From the NCBI GenBank assembly GCA_036245525.1, contig BTPG01000004.1, positions 159,698,552 through 159,762,551 of the forward strand: DNA of 64,000 nucleotides, in the 5' to 3' direction. Under the pieces are notes generated by a model that was not told where the DNA came from, did not search any database, and saw only the letters and a program-made list of their open reading frames with translations. This document shows positions 9,234-19,252 of the stretch, piece after piece. Numbering within the stretch: the stretch's first letter is position 1; every line of letters begins with the position of its first letter. The DNA comes from Semisulcospira habei (Eukaryota > Mollusca > Gastropoda > Semisulcospiridae). A program made the position numbers and the translations under genes.

Positions 9234-12200
9234 CTCATCAATTAATTCATCAACCAGTTCGTCAGCTATTTCTTCAGATAACTTGAGTCTGTAATGACCA
9301 GGTGCATAAGCTTTTTCCTTACTATGAAACACTCGTTTTGTGTCTCCAACTGCCAGAGACTTCTTATGTGTTTGGATCATTTCAAGATTATGTTTGTTTG
9401 ATCTCAGTGACTTGTTTGGATAATCAGGCATTAATGCACCATCTAACACTTGCTTGTAATGTTCATGACGTATGTCTTTATTTTTTATTGCTGTTTTCTT
9501 GATACCTTTGGCTTTTGACTGACTACCCTTCTGATGCAGTATAGAATACATTTTTGATCTCAGACCAACATACTCAACTATTGGCACACCATTTAGTTCA
9601 TCCTTAAACTTTCCAGGCACTTTTTTGTTTTGTGTGCTAAACAATGGGTGATCTTTAGGATAATCAGACGTGTCATACATGTGTAACTCTGTTTTCATGT
9701 CTTCATAAAAGTCTTCAGTACATACGTCTATGATCATAGAGTCAGTGTCAGTGTATAACAATCGACACTCAGGATACTTCGGTTTAAAGTAATCATAATA
9801 AAATTCAAGCATTAATAATTTTGATAACTCAAGAATTGCCATACCAATGAATACTGGCTTATCCAGTTTAACAATCTTTTTTTTGAGTGACACTGCATAC
9901 AATGATGAATGAAATTCTTTATACCCTGTGTACTGAGGCTTACCTGTAAGTTTAATTGCACCTGATTCAGTTGTGACCAGTCTCACATCTTTGCGGTGAT
10001 GAGGATTTTCCATCGTCTTACCAAAACAAGCATTGTTCATAAGCTTAAAGAAGTCTTTGTCAAATGCAGTGTTGCCGTCTCTCGCACGAAGGGTTGTGTT
10101 CTTCATTATGTAATCTTTCATGAAAGCACTCTGATCAAATTGAATTCCTCTGTGAACTTTCTTTAGTACTAACCCGTGTCTGATGTAAAACTGCAACAAG
10201 CGGTAGTGGCAAACGTAATTGAATTTGTCATTTAAATTTGGTACAAGTTTGGTGTCTTCTTTTTTCCCCGTTAAACTCAGTTTCTCAACTGCTAATGGAT
10301 AATCATTATGGTAATCATGTAGGCGGTGTGGGTACTCCAGGTCTACTTCAAAGATCCAACCCTTTTCATCATTTTGACCTCGATCCATAATATATTTTGT
10401 TAATTTTTTTATGCCAAACTGTGACAAATCATACAAACAAAAGTTTTTTAATGGTAATAATTCACACATCGCGAATCCGTACAAATTGTTAGCGTCCACA
10501 TACGTAATAAATGACCTTGGCTTTGAGGGGTCAAAGTCATCAAGATATTTATTATTTGCCTTGGCATAATTATTTGCTGCTAAACTAATGCCCCCCCTCA
10601 ATCCACGTTCCACCATTTCACCCATCGTACGATCAGACAACAGGTCTATAAATATCTTACTGGATTTCAAAAATGCATCCCATGTCATGCCAGGACTAGT
10701 GATGTAGCAGGCTGGGTCAAGTTTGTAGTGTAACAAACCCTTCTCACGGTAACTTTCAAATACGTCTGCTAGCAAACAAACGTCAGCTTTCAAGTACTGG
10801 TCATGGTAATCACCAATTGTCTGACATCCTAACTTCCCCCATGCATCAAGTGCGTGTTGATATTCAGAGTCAGAAATACCTTTGCCAGTTAGTGTAGAAT
10901 AAAATTTCTCTTTTGGTGGCAGTCTTGTTTCTTCAAACACAACCCAGTCACTGATGTACTCATATGGATAAACACCTTTTTTAATCAAGTCCGGCTCAAA
11001 ATATTTACTTGTTATTGGATACTCAGTCAGTCCTTCTGCTAGACTAGCCAACCCTAAAGACAGATGTTGCATGGAGTCATAAAATGCTAATTTGTCTAAC
11101 CTAAAAGTCAAGTATTTCTCAGTTGTCTGGGCAATACAACTAATTTTTTTGTACGACTTGTCTACAGCCTGCATGATAATGTGTGAATCATATCCCTTCA
11201 GATTGTGAAAAAAGATTGGTAACTTGTATGTCTTAGGATCTATTTTTAATAACAAGTTACAATTATTATGTGCAGCTCCTCTGTAACGCCCAGTTATGTG
11301 ATCATGGTCACGAACTTTATCACCCCCTAAAGGTTGTTCACAAATCCAACACATCTCAGCTGTATCAAAATTATGTTTGTCTTCTTCTGTCATAACCAAA
11401 GTCTTTTGACAATTTTTCAAATAATCAAATACCTTGTTATACAGTTGTCTCATTTCTGACAAAAACATAGCTGATGCATTTTTTCCCCTGTAAATAACAG
11501 GTTCTGAATGCTGACCGTCTGACATAACAAAAATATACCCGAAAGAACACACTACTTGATCACTCAACTTTATTGTCTTTGGTAATGAATCTGGAACAGG
11601 GCCTTCATACGGAACAACCAGTGATTCAAAATCAGCATACACTACAAACGGTAGCTTTTGCTGATTTTTATAGTTACAAAAATGTACTTTAGTACCAGGC
11701 TCTGGATACTTAAGTACTGTTTGTACGTCATCAACAGACCTACAATTTAAAACATGTTTATTTGCTACTGCAATAGAAGAAAACCTTTGTAAACATTTTT
11801 TACAAAATTCCTGTTTACCATCATGTTTTGTTGTATGATGAATTAGTCTTGACATACTTCTGATAATTGTGTAGTGAAAGTTATCACCAGAGCTTATTAG
11901 TAACATGTCAACATGCTTATCTTCTGACTGTCCGTAGGTTGGGGCAATTGGTGACACTCTAATTGGTTGTAACTTGTTCTCAGAGTCATTATCCCATATA
12001 TACACGTTTACAGATATACCAGGATTTAGTTTTTCAAACAAGTCTATATCCTCTATTTTAACAGGGAACTCAATGCCACTGAAGTTGAGTTCGTTTACAA
12101 ATTTGGTATAGTTAGATACACGATCAGGTTTTGCTTTTACAAAATGCAGTTTGGCAAGCACACACCACATAAAACATAAATTATCATTGTTTTGAATATT

Positions 12201-12626
12201 GACGACAGCCTTTTTGTTTGCAACCTCTGTTGGTAGTGGTATCCATGATTTGCCTAAAATAGGATGATATCTTGACTGCTTTAGTTGAAGTTCAAGTACA
12301 TAACCTTCATGCCAACCAGATCCACTTATTTTTGCCCTATCAATTGCTTCAAGGAAGTCAGGCAACAATCTTTCTCTAAACACTCTTTCTAATTCTCTTC
12401 TCGAATTAACTGTGTGTTGTCTCGTTGAAATATATGAAATAATAACTTGTCCAGATTCCCTTCTAAATTCTATTTTAGCAACAATCTGAATCTTTATACT
12501 ACCAGAAAGAAGATTTTCTTGTATTACGGCAAAAGATCTTTGTATCGATTCATATACATTAAAATAATTAGATATAGGTAAGTCAATTGTGTGAAACACG
12601 TTTCTTAATCTTTGACGGTTGTCCAT
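9189..12626 (-). CDS. POLB: Polinton protein-primed DNA polymerase B
   Basis: 1145 residues. Motifs in order: Exo I YADFES (Asp at about 332), Exo II NLKGYDS (about 475), Exo III YLKADVCLLAD (about 612), Pol A DANNLYG (about 712), Pol B KLMNNACFGK (about 862) and Pol C YTDTDS (about 958). A zinc-finger pair (FCKKCLQRF...H...C, about 274-295) and an endonuclease VII-like Cys/His segment (CWICEQP...RDHDH...HNNC, about 424-456) are inserted, as usual for Polinton polymerases. The N-terminal ~250 residues contain a possible Cys (NLCFMW, about 151) and His (FHYTII, about 251) pair. The enzyme would replicate the linear element from a terminal protein primer. Confidence 0.96.
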   Translation of the reverse strand: MDNRQRLRNVFHTIDLPISNYFNVYESIQRSFAVIQENLLSGSIKIQIVAKIEFRRESGQVIISYISTRQHTVNSRRELERVFRERLLPDFLEAIDRAKISGSGWHEGYVLELQLKQSRYHPILGKSWIPLPTEVANKKAVVNIQNNDNLCFMWCVLAKLHFVKAKPDRVSNYTKFVNELNFSGIEFPVKIEDIDLFEKLNPGISVNVYIWDNDSENKLQPIRVSPIAPTYGQSEDKHVDMLLISSGDNFHYTIIRSMSRLIHHTTKHDGKQEFCKKCLQRFSSIAVANKHVLNCRSVDDVQTVLKYPEPGTKVHFCNYKNQQKLPFVVYADFESLVVPYEGPVPDSLPKTIKLSDQVVCSFGYIFVMSDGQHSEPVIYRGKNASAMFLSEMRQLYNKVFDYLKNCQKTLVMTEEDKHNFDTAEMCWICEQPLGGDKVRDHDHITGRYRGAAHNNCNLLLKIDPKTYKLPIFFHNLKGYDSHIIMQAVDKSYKKISCIAQTTEKYLTFRLDKLAFYDSMQHLSLGLASLAEGLTEYPITSKYFEPDLIKKGVYPYEYISDWVVFEETRLPPKEKFYSTLTGKGISDSEYQHALDAWGKLGCQTIGDYHDQYLKADVCLLADVFESYREKGLLHYKLDPACYITSPGMTWDAFLKSSKIFIDLLSDRTMGEMVERGLRGGISLAANNYAKANNKYLDDFDPSKPRSFITYVDANNLYGFAMCELLPLKNFCLYDLSQFGIKKLTKYIMDRGQNDEKGWIFEVDLEYPHRLHDYHNDYPLAVEKLSLTGKKEDTKLVPNLNDKFNYVCHYRLLQFYIRHGLVLKKVHRGIQFDQSAFMKDYIMKNTTLRARDGNTAFDKDFFKLMNNACFGKTMENPHHRKDVRLVTTESGAIKLTGKPQYTGYKEFHSSLYAVSLKKKIVKLDKPVFIGMAILELSKLLMLEFYYDYFKPKYPECRLLYTDTDSMIIDVCTEDFYEDMKTELHMYDTSDYPKDHPLFSTQNKKVPGKFKDELNGVPIVEYVGLRSKMYSILHQKGSQSKAKGIKKTAIKNKDIRHEHYKQVLDGALMPDYPNKSLRSNKHNLEMIQTHKKSLAVGDTKRVFHSKEKAYAPGHYRLKLSEEIADELVDELIDELVTEMSNGICGNNL

Positions 12627-12718
12627 CTTTTTTATTTGTCCGACAAAAAAATAAATAGAAAATTATATAATGAAAATGGCACTTTATTGACTAAAATCTA
12701 TATAATAGACAAAATTAA

Positions 12719-13114
12719 TCACCAACTAATAAGCCACTTCATTGATATGTCTTCTGTGGTATCATTTTCAAGCTTTTGCATGTGTAATATCGTTTTACTG
12801 ACAGTAATAAATTTAACATTTTTATTTTCTTTTTTTATTTGATAGTATATGTTTAAACACATATTCTTAAACCAGTCAGATTTAGCATCATAAACTAAAA
12901 AATTTGCTGTCCTATTATTATAAAGTGGAAAAGTATTAGAATATCCAAGATAAAAACTATATGTCATGTACATCTTCATCGGTGATGGGAGTTCTGAAAA
13001 AGGGCGTCTAACTTGTGTTTTTAAGTCACTAATAAGCATAAAATCCCTGAAACTCGATGTAATATTCATGAATTTACCAATAGGCCAATTTTGATCCTCT
13101 TGTCCGTCCGTCAT
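12719..13114 (-). CDS. Polinton small protein of unknown function
   Basis: 131 residues between polymerase and ATPase in the leftward block. The start at 13114 (MTDGQEDQNWPIGKF) is preceded directly by tataaaa, like its neighbours. It is rich in Lys, Asn, Phe and Tyr, with no membrane segment and no motif I recognise; I checked it for Cys-His-Asp protease signatures and saw none. A product similar in size and position might be a small virion or packaging factor, but this is unsupported. Confidence 0.65.
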   Translation of the reverse strand: MTDGQEDQNWPIGKFMNITSSFRDFMLISDLKTQVRRPFSELPSPMKMYMTYSFYLGYSNTFPLYNNRTANFLVYDAKSDWFKNMCLNIYYQIKKENKNVKFITVSKTILHMQKLENDTTEDISMKWLISW

Positions 13115-13140
13115 TTTTATAGACAAACCAAAAAGATAAA

Positions 13141-13746
13141 TTAATTTACTAACCCATACCCTGTGGGCTGATCTGTCTTTAAAATGAGCTTTAGATGCTT
13201 AGTTGATTTCAGTTTATTTTTTACATCATCCCGTTCTTGCTTATTTGGAATGACATCGTTTTCTCTGAGACAGTCTTCGAAGCTGTCACGATCCTTACAG
13301 TAAAACAAACAGATAAACTTTAACTGTTCTCGAAAATCTTTTAGTACAGCATTATATTTCTGAGTGAGAATCCAAACACTGATGTTTGCGTGTCTACCAC
13401 TGAAGGCAAGTTCTGCTAAAGTATTTCTCTTTTTGACAATGTCTTTCTCTGCAGAGCAATCATCGACAATAAATAAAGTTGACTGTCCTTCAAATTGTTT
13501 GAAAAAATATAGCAGGTAATCATTCAGTTTTTTCTCAGGGTCGACTAAATAGATATTACTGTCAGTCCAAATGAATAAACGGTTGTGATAAGCTTTGTTG
13601 TGTTTTATTGTTGGACAAAATATTACAATGTTTTCAAAATGGTGTATGTATCTTGTTTGTAATAAGTCAAGTACAAATTCAGTTTTACCACACCCTGTCG
13701 CACCACAAAATAAGCCACAGTGTGGGTCAAGGGTCATTAGGTTCAT
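13141..13746 (-). CDS. ATP: Polinton genome-packaging ATPase (A32/FtsK-HerA type)
   Basis: 201 residues from the chosen Met (MNLMTLDPHCG). Walker A is GATGCGKT (residues 15-22) and Walker B is TLFIVDDC (Asp 95/96). A SGRHANISVWILTQ segment resembles the sensor region of viral packaging ATPases, which pump DNA into capsids. An upstream in-frame ATG at 13782 would overlap the capsid gene; the internal start gives a 19-bp gap and the usual A-rich upstream box (tattaaa), so I prefer it. Confidence 0.92.
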   Translation of the reverse strand: MNLMTLDPHCGLFCGATGCGKTEFVLDLLQTRYIHHFENIVIFCPTIKHNKAYHNRLFIWTDSNIYLVDPEKKLNDYLLYFFKQFEGQSTLFIVDDCSAEKDIVKKRNTLAELAFSGRHANISVWILTQKYNAVLKDFREQLKFICLFYCKDRDSFEDCLRENDVIPNKQERDDVKNKLKSTKHLKLILKTDQPTGYGLVN

Positions 13747-13765
13747 TTTAATACACAATATAATT

Positions 13766-15049
13766 TTAATATATGTGTCCACTCAGTCTGCTTTCTGCAA
13801 TATTGAGTTGTGCGTCATAAATTAGATACAAATATATATTTATGGCTGCAGCAGTTTCAACCTTTTTTTGTATCTGAATTGTTATTCCATCACTACCGTT
13901 CTCGACAGTTCGTCCTGACCCATGAAGATAGTCATCATCTGTACTACGCAGGTCTAACCACAGTGCATACTTGTTTGTCAGGTATTGACCAATCCTAACG
14001 TCATACAGATGTAGATCTTTGCACGCAATGTTTGCTGGTTTATCTCTAATCCTTCCACCCGCAAAATACTTTGTGATCTCATCGTAGTGTTGATAAGGCA
14101 GCATTCCAGACGCGTACACTTGATTAGGGCGGCCTTCGATTGTACAAGACAAATGTGTAATCTTAGGATTGTAGAATTTTTCTGAATCTCTTTTGTATGG
14201 ACTCACCGGTTCAACAAACAACATAAGAATACCTTTCAGTGACCTGGCTGGTGTGTTTAAGTTTAAGTTCCACATTGGGTCGCTTTTGTCTTTGGGTATT
14301 AAACTGTGTCTAATCACCCTGTCATAATAAATTGGAAGTCTTGACTGGTACTGATTTTGAATGAGTCTGGCTAGTTCAGTATGTGTGACAATTTCGTATT
14401 CCAAGGAAATGTTAGAGATCTTGTATGTTGCATCTGTGGCAGATGATTTAATTACTTTGGAGTAGTCATTGAAAGTTAGTTCAAAGCTCAGACGGTCATT
14501 CAGTGCCCCTTGATAATAAGGCAAATGAGCTGTTAGGATTTCAAACTCAAGTGGAATGTAGAATCTGGATCCATATGTTTCGGCCATTATAACATCCATG
14601 GCTGTATTAGTTACTTTATCTCCGGCGTCGATTCGAAGTTTACCAACATTATCTGGCTGTATGCCTTGGTAAATACGGTCTTCTCGTTCTTCTCTTGTTA
14701 GCCAAAGGTCTTTGTAACAGTAGAATACATCTGAGTCATCAAGACTAAACACTTCCTGTCCTTCAAGTTTTACTTTAATAGTTCTAACAATTGCTCTGCC
14801 AAGATTGTCAACCAGTGTTCTGTTTACATCTGTGTCTGATGATAGTTCAATATTAAATGCTAGGCGTGCAGTGCCAGGAACAATAACGTCACTGGGACCT
14901 AGGTTTGGAAACTTGACTGTAAGTGTTTGGTTCTGGTCTATGGTACTTGGATTGTTCGTGATGACGATTGATTGTCGAATGGCCTTAACACCCAGAGGCT
15001 CACGTAGTTTTCTGTGTGGGTCTAACTTTGATCCGTAGGAAGATGCCAT
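13766..15049 (-). CDS. MCP: Polinton major capsid protein candidate (double jelly-roll)
   Basis: 427 residues from MASSYGSKL. It is a predominantly beta-strand-looking sequence with no membrane segment. Its length, composition and position next to the packaging ATPase match the PY/major capsid protein of Polintons, which adopts a double jelly-roll fold. Typical features are an early GTARLAFNIEL strand, a YQGALNDRLSFELTF strand pair and a long C-terminal DLRSTDDDYLHGSG region. I identify it by context and overall pattern rather than a catalytic motif. It is transcribed divergently from the gene at 15087 across a 37-bp AT-rich gap. Confidence 0.8.
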   Translation of the reverse strand: MASSYGSKLDPHRKLREPLGVKAIRQSIVITNNPSTIDQNQTLTVKFPNLGPSDVIVPGTARLAFNIELSSDTDVNRTLVDNLGRAIVRTIKVKLEGQEVFSLDDSDVFYCYKDLWLTREEREDRIYQGIQPDNVGKLRIDAGDKVTNTAMDVIMAETYGSRFYIPLEFEILTAHLPYYQGALNDRLSFELTFNDYSKVIKSSATDATYKISNISLEYEIVTHTELARLIQNQYQSRLPIYYDRVIRHSLIPKDKSDPMWNLNLNTPARSLKGILMLFVEPVSPYKRDSEKFYNPKITHLSCTIEGRPNQVYASGMLPYQHYDEITKYFAGGRIRDKPANIACKDLHLYDVRIGQYLTNKYALWLDLRSTDDDYLHGSGRTVENGSDGITIQIQKKVETAAAINIYLYLIYDAQLNIAESRLSGHIY

Positions 15050-15086
15050 TTTTATTATGCACAAAAAAATTAAATTAATAAAAACA
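15050..15086. promoter_or_regulatory. Divergent promoter region between capsid and coiled-coil genes
   Basis: 37 bp, almost pure A/T, between two outward-facing start codons, with aataaaa boxes on both sides next to the ATGs. A similar 28-bp divergent gap lies at 17583-17610. Confidence 0.5.
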
Positions 15087-16304
15087 ATGGCAGCGGGAGG
15101 ATTTAATCATGAAGAGTTTAAAATGGATGTCATGGATGCCTCAGATACCAGTATCACAGATATGACTGGAATGGTAACTACTTCTCCTTTGTATCATGAA
15201 CTGTTAAAAGATAAAGTAAACTCATTTTATGACAGTGTTGGAGCGCGCCCAGATGTAATAGATCCTAATCAATTTGAATATGATAAAGGGCACTTATTTG
15301 TAAATACAGACAGAGGGAAAATATATCTAACACATAAAAATAATCCTTCTAAGTTTAGGGCTTTAAGTACAATTAAAGGTGAAGTCGGTGGTAACTCTGG
15401 GTTGGCAAGATACCTTGGTATTGGAGGGTCTCCTGTTCCCCCAAGACTTGTTAGTGTGCTTCACGACACGCAAACAAAGTTGCCAACAGGGCAACAAATT
15501 GAAATGGCACCAGTAACAAGCCTACCAGAAATAGCAAACACAGTGATACAAGAAACCTCATTTACAGAAGAACAAATAAATGACGAATTAAAAACAATTG
15601 GTGACTCTCCTTTGACAAAGCGGGAGTTAGCTGGGTTGGATAAAACACTGCAGACGATAAGAGGTGAGATGGTTAATAATATTGCCAAACTGGGAGAGCT
15701 TGATAAACACATAGAACGAGAAAAAGAGAAACTGGCTACAGCAGACAATGGAAATCTTGACATAGAAATGAAAGAAAGAATACAAAAAAGATTAAATGAT
15801 TTGTATACAGAAAGATCAGCGCGGCTAGAAGTAGTTGAAATTGGAAGACAAAAACTAAAATCACAGGTCAACAGGATTAGAGAAACTATTCAGAAAATAC
15901 TTAATGAAGACACTACTCTGTCTGAGAGACTTAAAACACTTTTCAGAGAACAGGGTATCACAATTGCCAGTTTAATTACAGCTCTGGGGTTTATTATCAG
16001 TACAGTTGTGTTGACTGTAACGGGAGGTAGTAGTAGTCCAGCACCTCCAGCTCCTCCAACTCCATCAGACCCAAAAGATTTACAGACGTGGGTAAAAAAA
16101 CAGTTGTCTCATTTATCAGACTTGCTTAAAAAATTAGCTGTAAAAGCAGCAGATGCTTTACCAGGTATTATAGGTAGTGTTGTCAGTTGGCTTATTAGTA
16201 CTACAGCAAAGGTAGTAGGGTTTATGGCAGAACATGTGTGGGTCTTTTTGGTGACAGTAGGAGGGTTAATAGTGGGTTATTTAATGAAACAGGTAAAGAA
16301 GTAA
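15087..16304 (+). CDS. Polinton structural/membrane protein with coiled coil
   Basis: 405 residues from MAAGGFNHEEF. Residues about 150-270 are Lys/Glu-rich with heptad-like spacing (TIRGEMVNNIAKLGELDKH, RLNDLYTERSARLE). They are followed by a hydrophobic segment (IASLITALGFIISTVVLTV), a Pro-rich hinge, and one or two C-terminal membrane segments (VWVFLVTVGGLIVGYLM). No family name can be given. The 3' end overlaps the opposing gene by 24 bp. Virion assembly or scaffold function is plausible from its position beside the capsid gene. Confidence 0.75.
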   Translation: MAAGGFNHEEFKMDVMDASDTSITDMTGMVTTSPLYHELLKDKVNSFYDSVGARPDVIDPNQFEYDKGHLFVNTDRGKIYLTHKNNPSKFRALSTIKGEVGGNSGLARYLGIGGSPVPPRLVSVLHDTQTKLPTGQQIEMAPVTSLPEIANTVIQETSFTEEQINDELKTIGDSPLTKRELAGLDKTLQTIRGEMVNNIAKLGELDKHIEREKEKLATADNGNLDIEMKERIQKRLNDLYTERSARLEVVEIGRQKLKSQVNRIRETIQKILNEDTTLSERLKTLFREQGITIASLITALGFIISTVVLTVTGGSSSPAPPAPPTPSDPKDLQTWVKKQLSHLSDLLKKLAVKAADALPGIIGSVVSWLISTTAKVVGFMAEHVWVFLVTVGGLIVGYLMKQVKK

Positions 16305-17582
16305 TATTCCTAATCCAGTAAGGCCTATTACCAATGCAGTTCTCTCTGACTCATGTGTGTTTTCTTGGCCTGTTACTGACTGTACTGGTGCCGGTTCAGG
16401 TGTCTGTGCCGATGCTTGGGCTGTTATTGACATTACTGGTTTTACTATCTGTTCAGGTGGTGGTGTTGATATTTGTGTTACTGATGTTACTGGTGGTGTT
16501 ACTGGTTGTATGTGAGAGGTTGTTGGACTCAAGTTTACAGATTGATTAAGTCCTAATTTCTGATTACTCCCTGCAACAACTATTTCATTATTATAATTTG
16601 TTATTACTCCAATTTGTAGTTGAAGATCAGAAGGCAACATGTATAACCCAATACCAACTACAAAGTCAACTTTTGATCTAGCATATCTGAGAACGTCTTG
16701 GTAGCGTTGTATGCTAGATGGTAAATCTACAACTGAATTAATTGAGTCTTCCATGTTTGCAAGAAACTGTTTTTGTGCTTCAAACTTTCCACTCCCATTT
16801 AAAATATTTGACTTTGTTTGAGCTTGTGCTCCTAGTATACACCAGACATATGTTCTGATAGACTCATTGATGCGTTCGACTCCTGCTTGAGTAAACCCGT
16901 CAGATTTATCTAAAATAAATGTGGTCCACGCATTAGTCTGCTTCTGCTCTATTGATCCTAACCAGACTTGTGATTTTGATGAGAATGAAGTGTAACCAGG
17001 GTAATAATCTTGAGGGTATTGTCTCTGACTCAAAGCGTAATACAATGTACCCATGCCTTTGTGATCATCAAGTTTTTGTGTAAAGTCATACTTGGTACTG
17101 ATGTTAAATTCATTACAGATCCGTTCAAATGCTTTCAAATCCATTGGATTGTTAAACTGGTTAAAACTAGATTCAGTTGGTAAAGGGGTATGCAGTTCTG
17201 ACAGTATTCTTCTAAGCTGGTAATACATGTGGAAACGATAGACAGACTTAATCAGTTTGTTTGGGTGATTCAAATGGTCTGTAAAAGAAACGCCACAGCC
17301 TGTAGTTGAGCATAGTATAGCAAAGTTAAGTTGGTTTTGAAACATCTGTAGTGGACTTGAAGACCACTTTCTTGCTGTAGCATCGTCTGTTATTGGAGGG
17401 TTTAGGTAATGATCAAACGGATTGGGTACTTTGACTTGGAATAGATCTTGTTCAGACACAGCAATATCAAGCTGATTTAACTGAATTATTTTCTGATCAT
17501 ATGTTGGTGCGACATTATACTTGGCATCCACATTAAATTGGTATGCATTTACAGTATTAATTGTTGGTGATTTAAATTCCAT
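16281..17582 (-). CDS. Polinton protein with C-terminal membrane anchor
   Basis: 433 residues. The globular N-terminal ~330 residues are followed by a long Pro/Thr/Gln/Val linker (residues about 350-410) and a terminal hydrophobic anchor (LVIGLTGLGILLLYLF). The design of a globular head, extended stalk and tail anchor suggests a surface or virion-membrane protein; this is inference. Not recognised by family. It shares a 28-bp divergent promoter region with the gene at 17611 and converges on its other neighbour with a 24-bp antisense overlap. Confidence 0.75.
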   Translation of the reverse strand: MEFKSPTINTVNAYQFNVDAKYNVAPTYDQKIIQLNQLDIAVSEQDLFQVKVPNPFDHYLNPPITDDATARKWSSSPLQMFQNQLNFAILCSTTGCGVSFTDHLNHPNKLIKSVYRFHMYYQLRRILSELHTPLPTESSFNQFNNPMDLKAFERICNEFNISTKYDFTQKLDDHKGMGTLYYALSQRQYPQDYYPGYTSFSSKSQVWLGSIEQKQTNAWTTFILDKSDGFTQAGVERINESIRTYVWCILGAQAQTKSNILNGSGKFEAQKQFLANMEDSINSVVDLPSSIQRYQDVLRYARSKVDFVVGIGLYMLPSDLQLQIGVITNYNNEIVVAGSNQKLGLNQSVNLSPTTSHIQPVTPPVTSVTQISTPPPEQIVKPVMSITAQASAQTPEPAPVQSVTGQENTHESERTALVIGLTGLGILLLYLFH

Positions 17583-17610
17583 CCTTTTTTTTTTTTATGT
17601 GATAATAAAA
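17583..17610. promoter_or_regulatory. Divergent promoter region, second
   Basis: 28-bp A/T-rich spacer between oppositely oriented start codons at 17582 (minus) and 17611 (plus). It includes a 12-base T run and aataaaa. Confidence 0.5.
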
Positions 17611-18324
17611 ATGTTTATAACCTTAACAAATATTGACACAAGCAAACCAATGTGGTTAACTAATGGGATTGATAATCGTGATGGTAGCAAGGCTGTAGCT
17701 ATCCATGAAATGTTCTACACAGTAAAGTGGTTTAATGTAACGGATGATGAAAATTATTCTGTAAGTGGAACTCTTGATGGTATTGAGAAGGGTGATACTT
17801 TACGAGCCGGATATTATGACTTTTGTACTTTAGCTGAATGGCTTCAAAATGAATTTAAAATTAAAGCAACTTTAAACCCAGCTAATTTACTTGTTTCAGT
17901 TGATTTTCCGAAAAGTGGTCAGTTTTCTTTATCAATTAGTCTTTTATTATTACTTGGATTTTTTAAAACAATAACACATCCAGATGAAGATTGGTCACAA
18001 TCAGTTGGTAGTCTACTATCACCAAAAAAACCAAGAATAACTGGCAGATATCCTGTTCATTTGTCAGTACACACAGTGCTAAATGTTCATTTGAAAGAAC
18101 TGAACACTACTGAAAATGTACACAATGGAAAGCCTTCAACTTTGTTAAGATGCTTGCCGACTGGAACTGCCCCATATTGTGAAAATGTGGTTGCTAGATT
18201 TCCTAATTCTCAGTTTAAAAAATTAGGTTCTAGTTTCTTTGAATCATTGTGCTTATCTGTAACTAATCAGAATGGTAAACCAGTTGTAATGCATGATTTT
18301 AGTGTTGTGTTAGAAATTAAATAA
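17611..18324 (+). CDS. Polinton minor capsid/penton candidate
   Basis: 237 residues from MFITLTNIDTSKP. It is strand-rich, with a hydrophobic LSISLLLLLGFF stretch in the middle and a conserved-looking LNVHLKELN...NGKPSTLL block. Size, beta-rich character and position in the structural block resemble the single-jelly-roll minor capsid (PX-type/penton) protein of Polintons. I cannot confirm this without a profile or structure comparison. The start is preceded by aataaaa. Confidence 0.55.
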   Translation: MFITLTNIDTSKPMWLTNGIDNRDGSKAVAIHEMFYTVKWFNVTDDENYSVSGTLDGIEKGDTLRAGYYDFCTLAEWLQNEFKIKATLNPANLLVSVDFPKSGQFSLSISLLLLLGFFKTITHPDEDWSQSVGSLLSPKKPRITGRYPVHLSVHTVLNVHLKELNTTENVHNGKPSTLLRCLPTGTAPYCENVVARFPNSQFKKLGSSFFESLCLSVTNQNGKPVVMHDFSVVLEIK

Positions 18325-18346
18325 TTTTATTTTTGTTTATAAAAAA

Positions 18347-19231
18347 ATGAGTGGTCTTGGTCCAAAGCCTAGAATCATACCAGTTGCGTGTCCAGTAACA
18401 GAGTTGAAAGATTTGGCAGACGTACAGGATTTTGAGAAGGAAGGAGAAATTGGAGAAATATATGGTTTTGAACTTGATTCCTATGGCATGTACAAGAGAA
18501 AAGTAATTGTTGACATAAAAGACGGTGAAAGACAGATTCCTAAACTTGGTCAGCTACGTGATGTTACTGTGCCTGTTGCGCCTAATCTTGTAAATAATGT
18601 GCCCTACAACTTAATACATGTGGGTACTAAATGGGTTGTTTCACCTGTGCCTGTTCCACCACCCACAATTGACTGGGACATAAAGATTGAATTTATTAGT
18701 CCTTTTGTATACACTGATGATGAAGGCGCCTTAGTGTTTAGGAAGGTTGTTAATTCTGGGCCGCTTATTGTAAGCCTTGTTCCAAGTTTTGCCCTAGACA
18801 ACAATAGCAGAGAAAAACTGAAAGTTGAAAATTATGAGAAACGAAGATATCTTCTTACAACTAGAAAGGGTAGATCAGATACTTCTGTTGTGTTTATGCC
18901 AGCAAGCTTAGTCGTGGCTAGAGAAGCGACAATAGTATTTGAAATTATCATGAAATCTGTTGCTACTGCTAAAGAGGCTCAAATTGCACAAGGAATTAAA
19001 CTTACATGGGATGAAACAGTATCAGAATCATCAAAGGTCTTTATTGCTATTACAAAAAATAATGATGTTATTAATGTTTCGAGCAGTATTCCAGCTGTCA
19101 AGGTGGTGGTTGACAAAACAACTTTTGTTCGTCTAACTTACATAAACCTTGAACACATTGATCTTGTTGCATTTTATTATGCTAGTAAATTGTATACTTT
19201 TGAAGAGTTGCAAAATGTAATTGCTGATTAA
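18347..19231 (+). CDS. Polinton protein, beta-rich, unknown function
   Basis: 294 residues, 22 bp after the preceding stop. It is rich in Val, Thr and Pro with alternating hydrophobic residues, no membrane segment, and two Pro-rich turns (VSPVPVPPPTIDWD). It probably forms beta sheet. It could be a second virion protein or fibre-like component; no motif supports a specific assignment. Confidence 0.7.
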   Translation: MSGLGPKPRIIPVACPVTELKDLADVQDFEKEGEIGEIYGFELDSYGMYKRKVIVDIKDGERQIPKLGQLRDVTVPVAPNLVNNVPYNLIHVGTKWVVSPVPVPPPTIDWDIKIEFISPFVYTDDEGALVFRKVVNSGPLIVSLVPSFALDNNSREKLKVENYEKRRYLLTTRKGRSDTSVVFMPASLVVAREATIVFEIIMKSVATAKEAQIAQGIKLTWDETVSESSKVFIAITKNNDVINVSSSIPAVKVVVDKTTFVRLTYINLEHIDLVAFYYASKLYTFEELQNVIAD

Positions 19232-19252
19232 AAAAATATTTGTAAATAAAAA

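Noticed and set aside
15461..15871. 136-codon minus-strand frame inside a Polinton gene
   Set aside because: Antisense to the Lys/Glu-rich coiled-coil region, giving a Ser/Phe/Leu-rich shadow.
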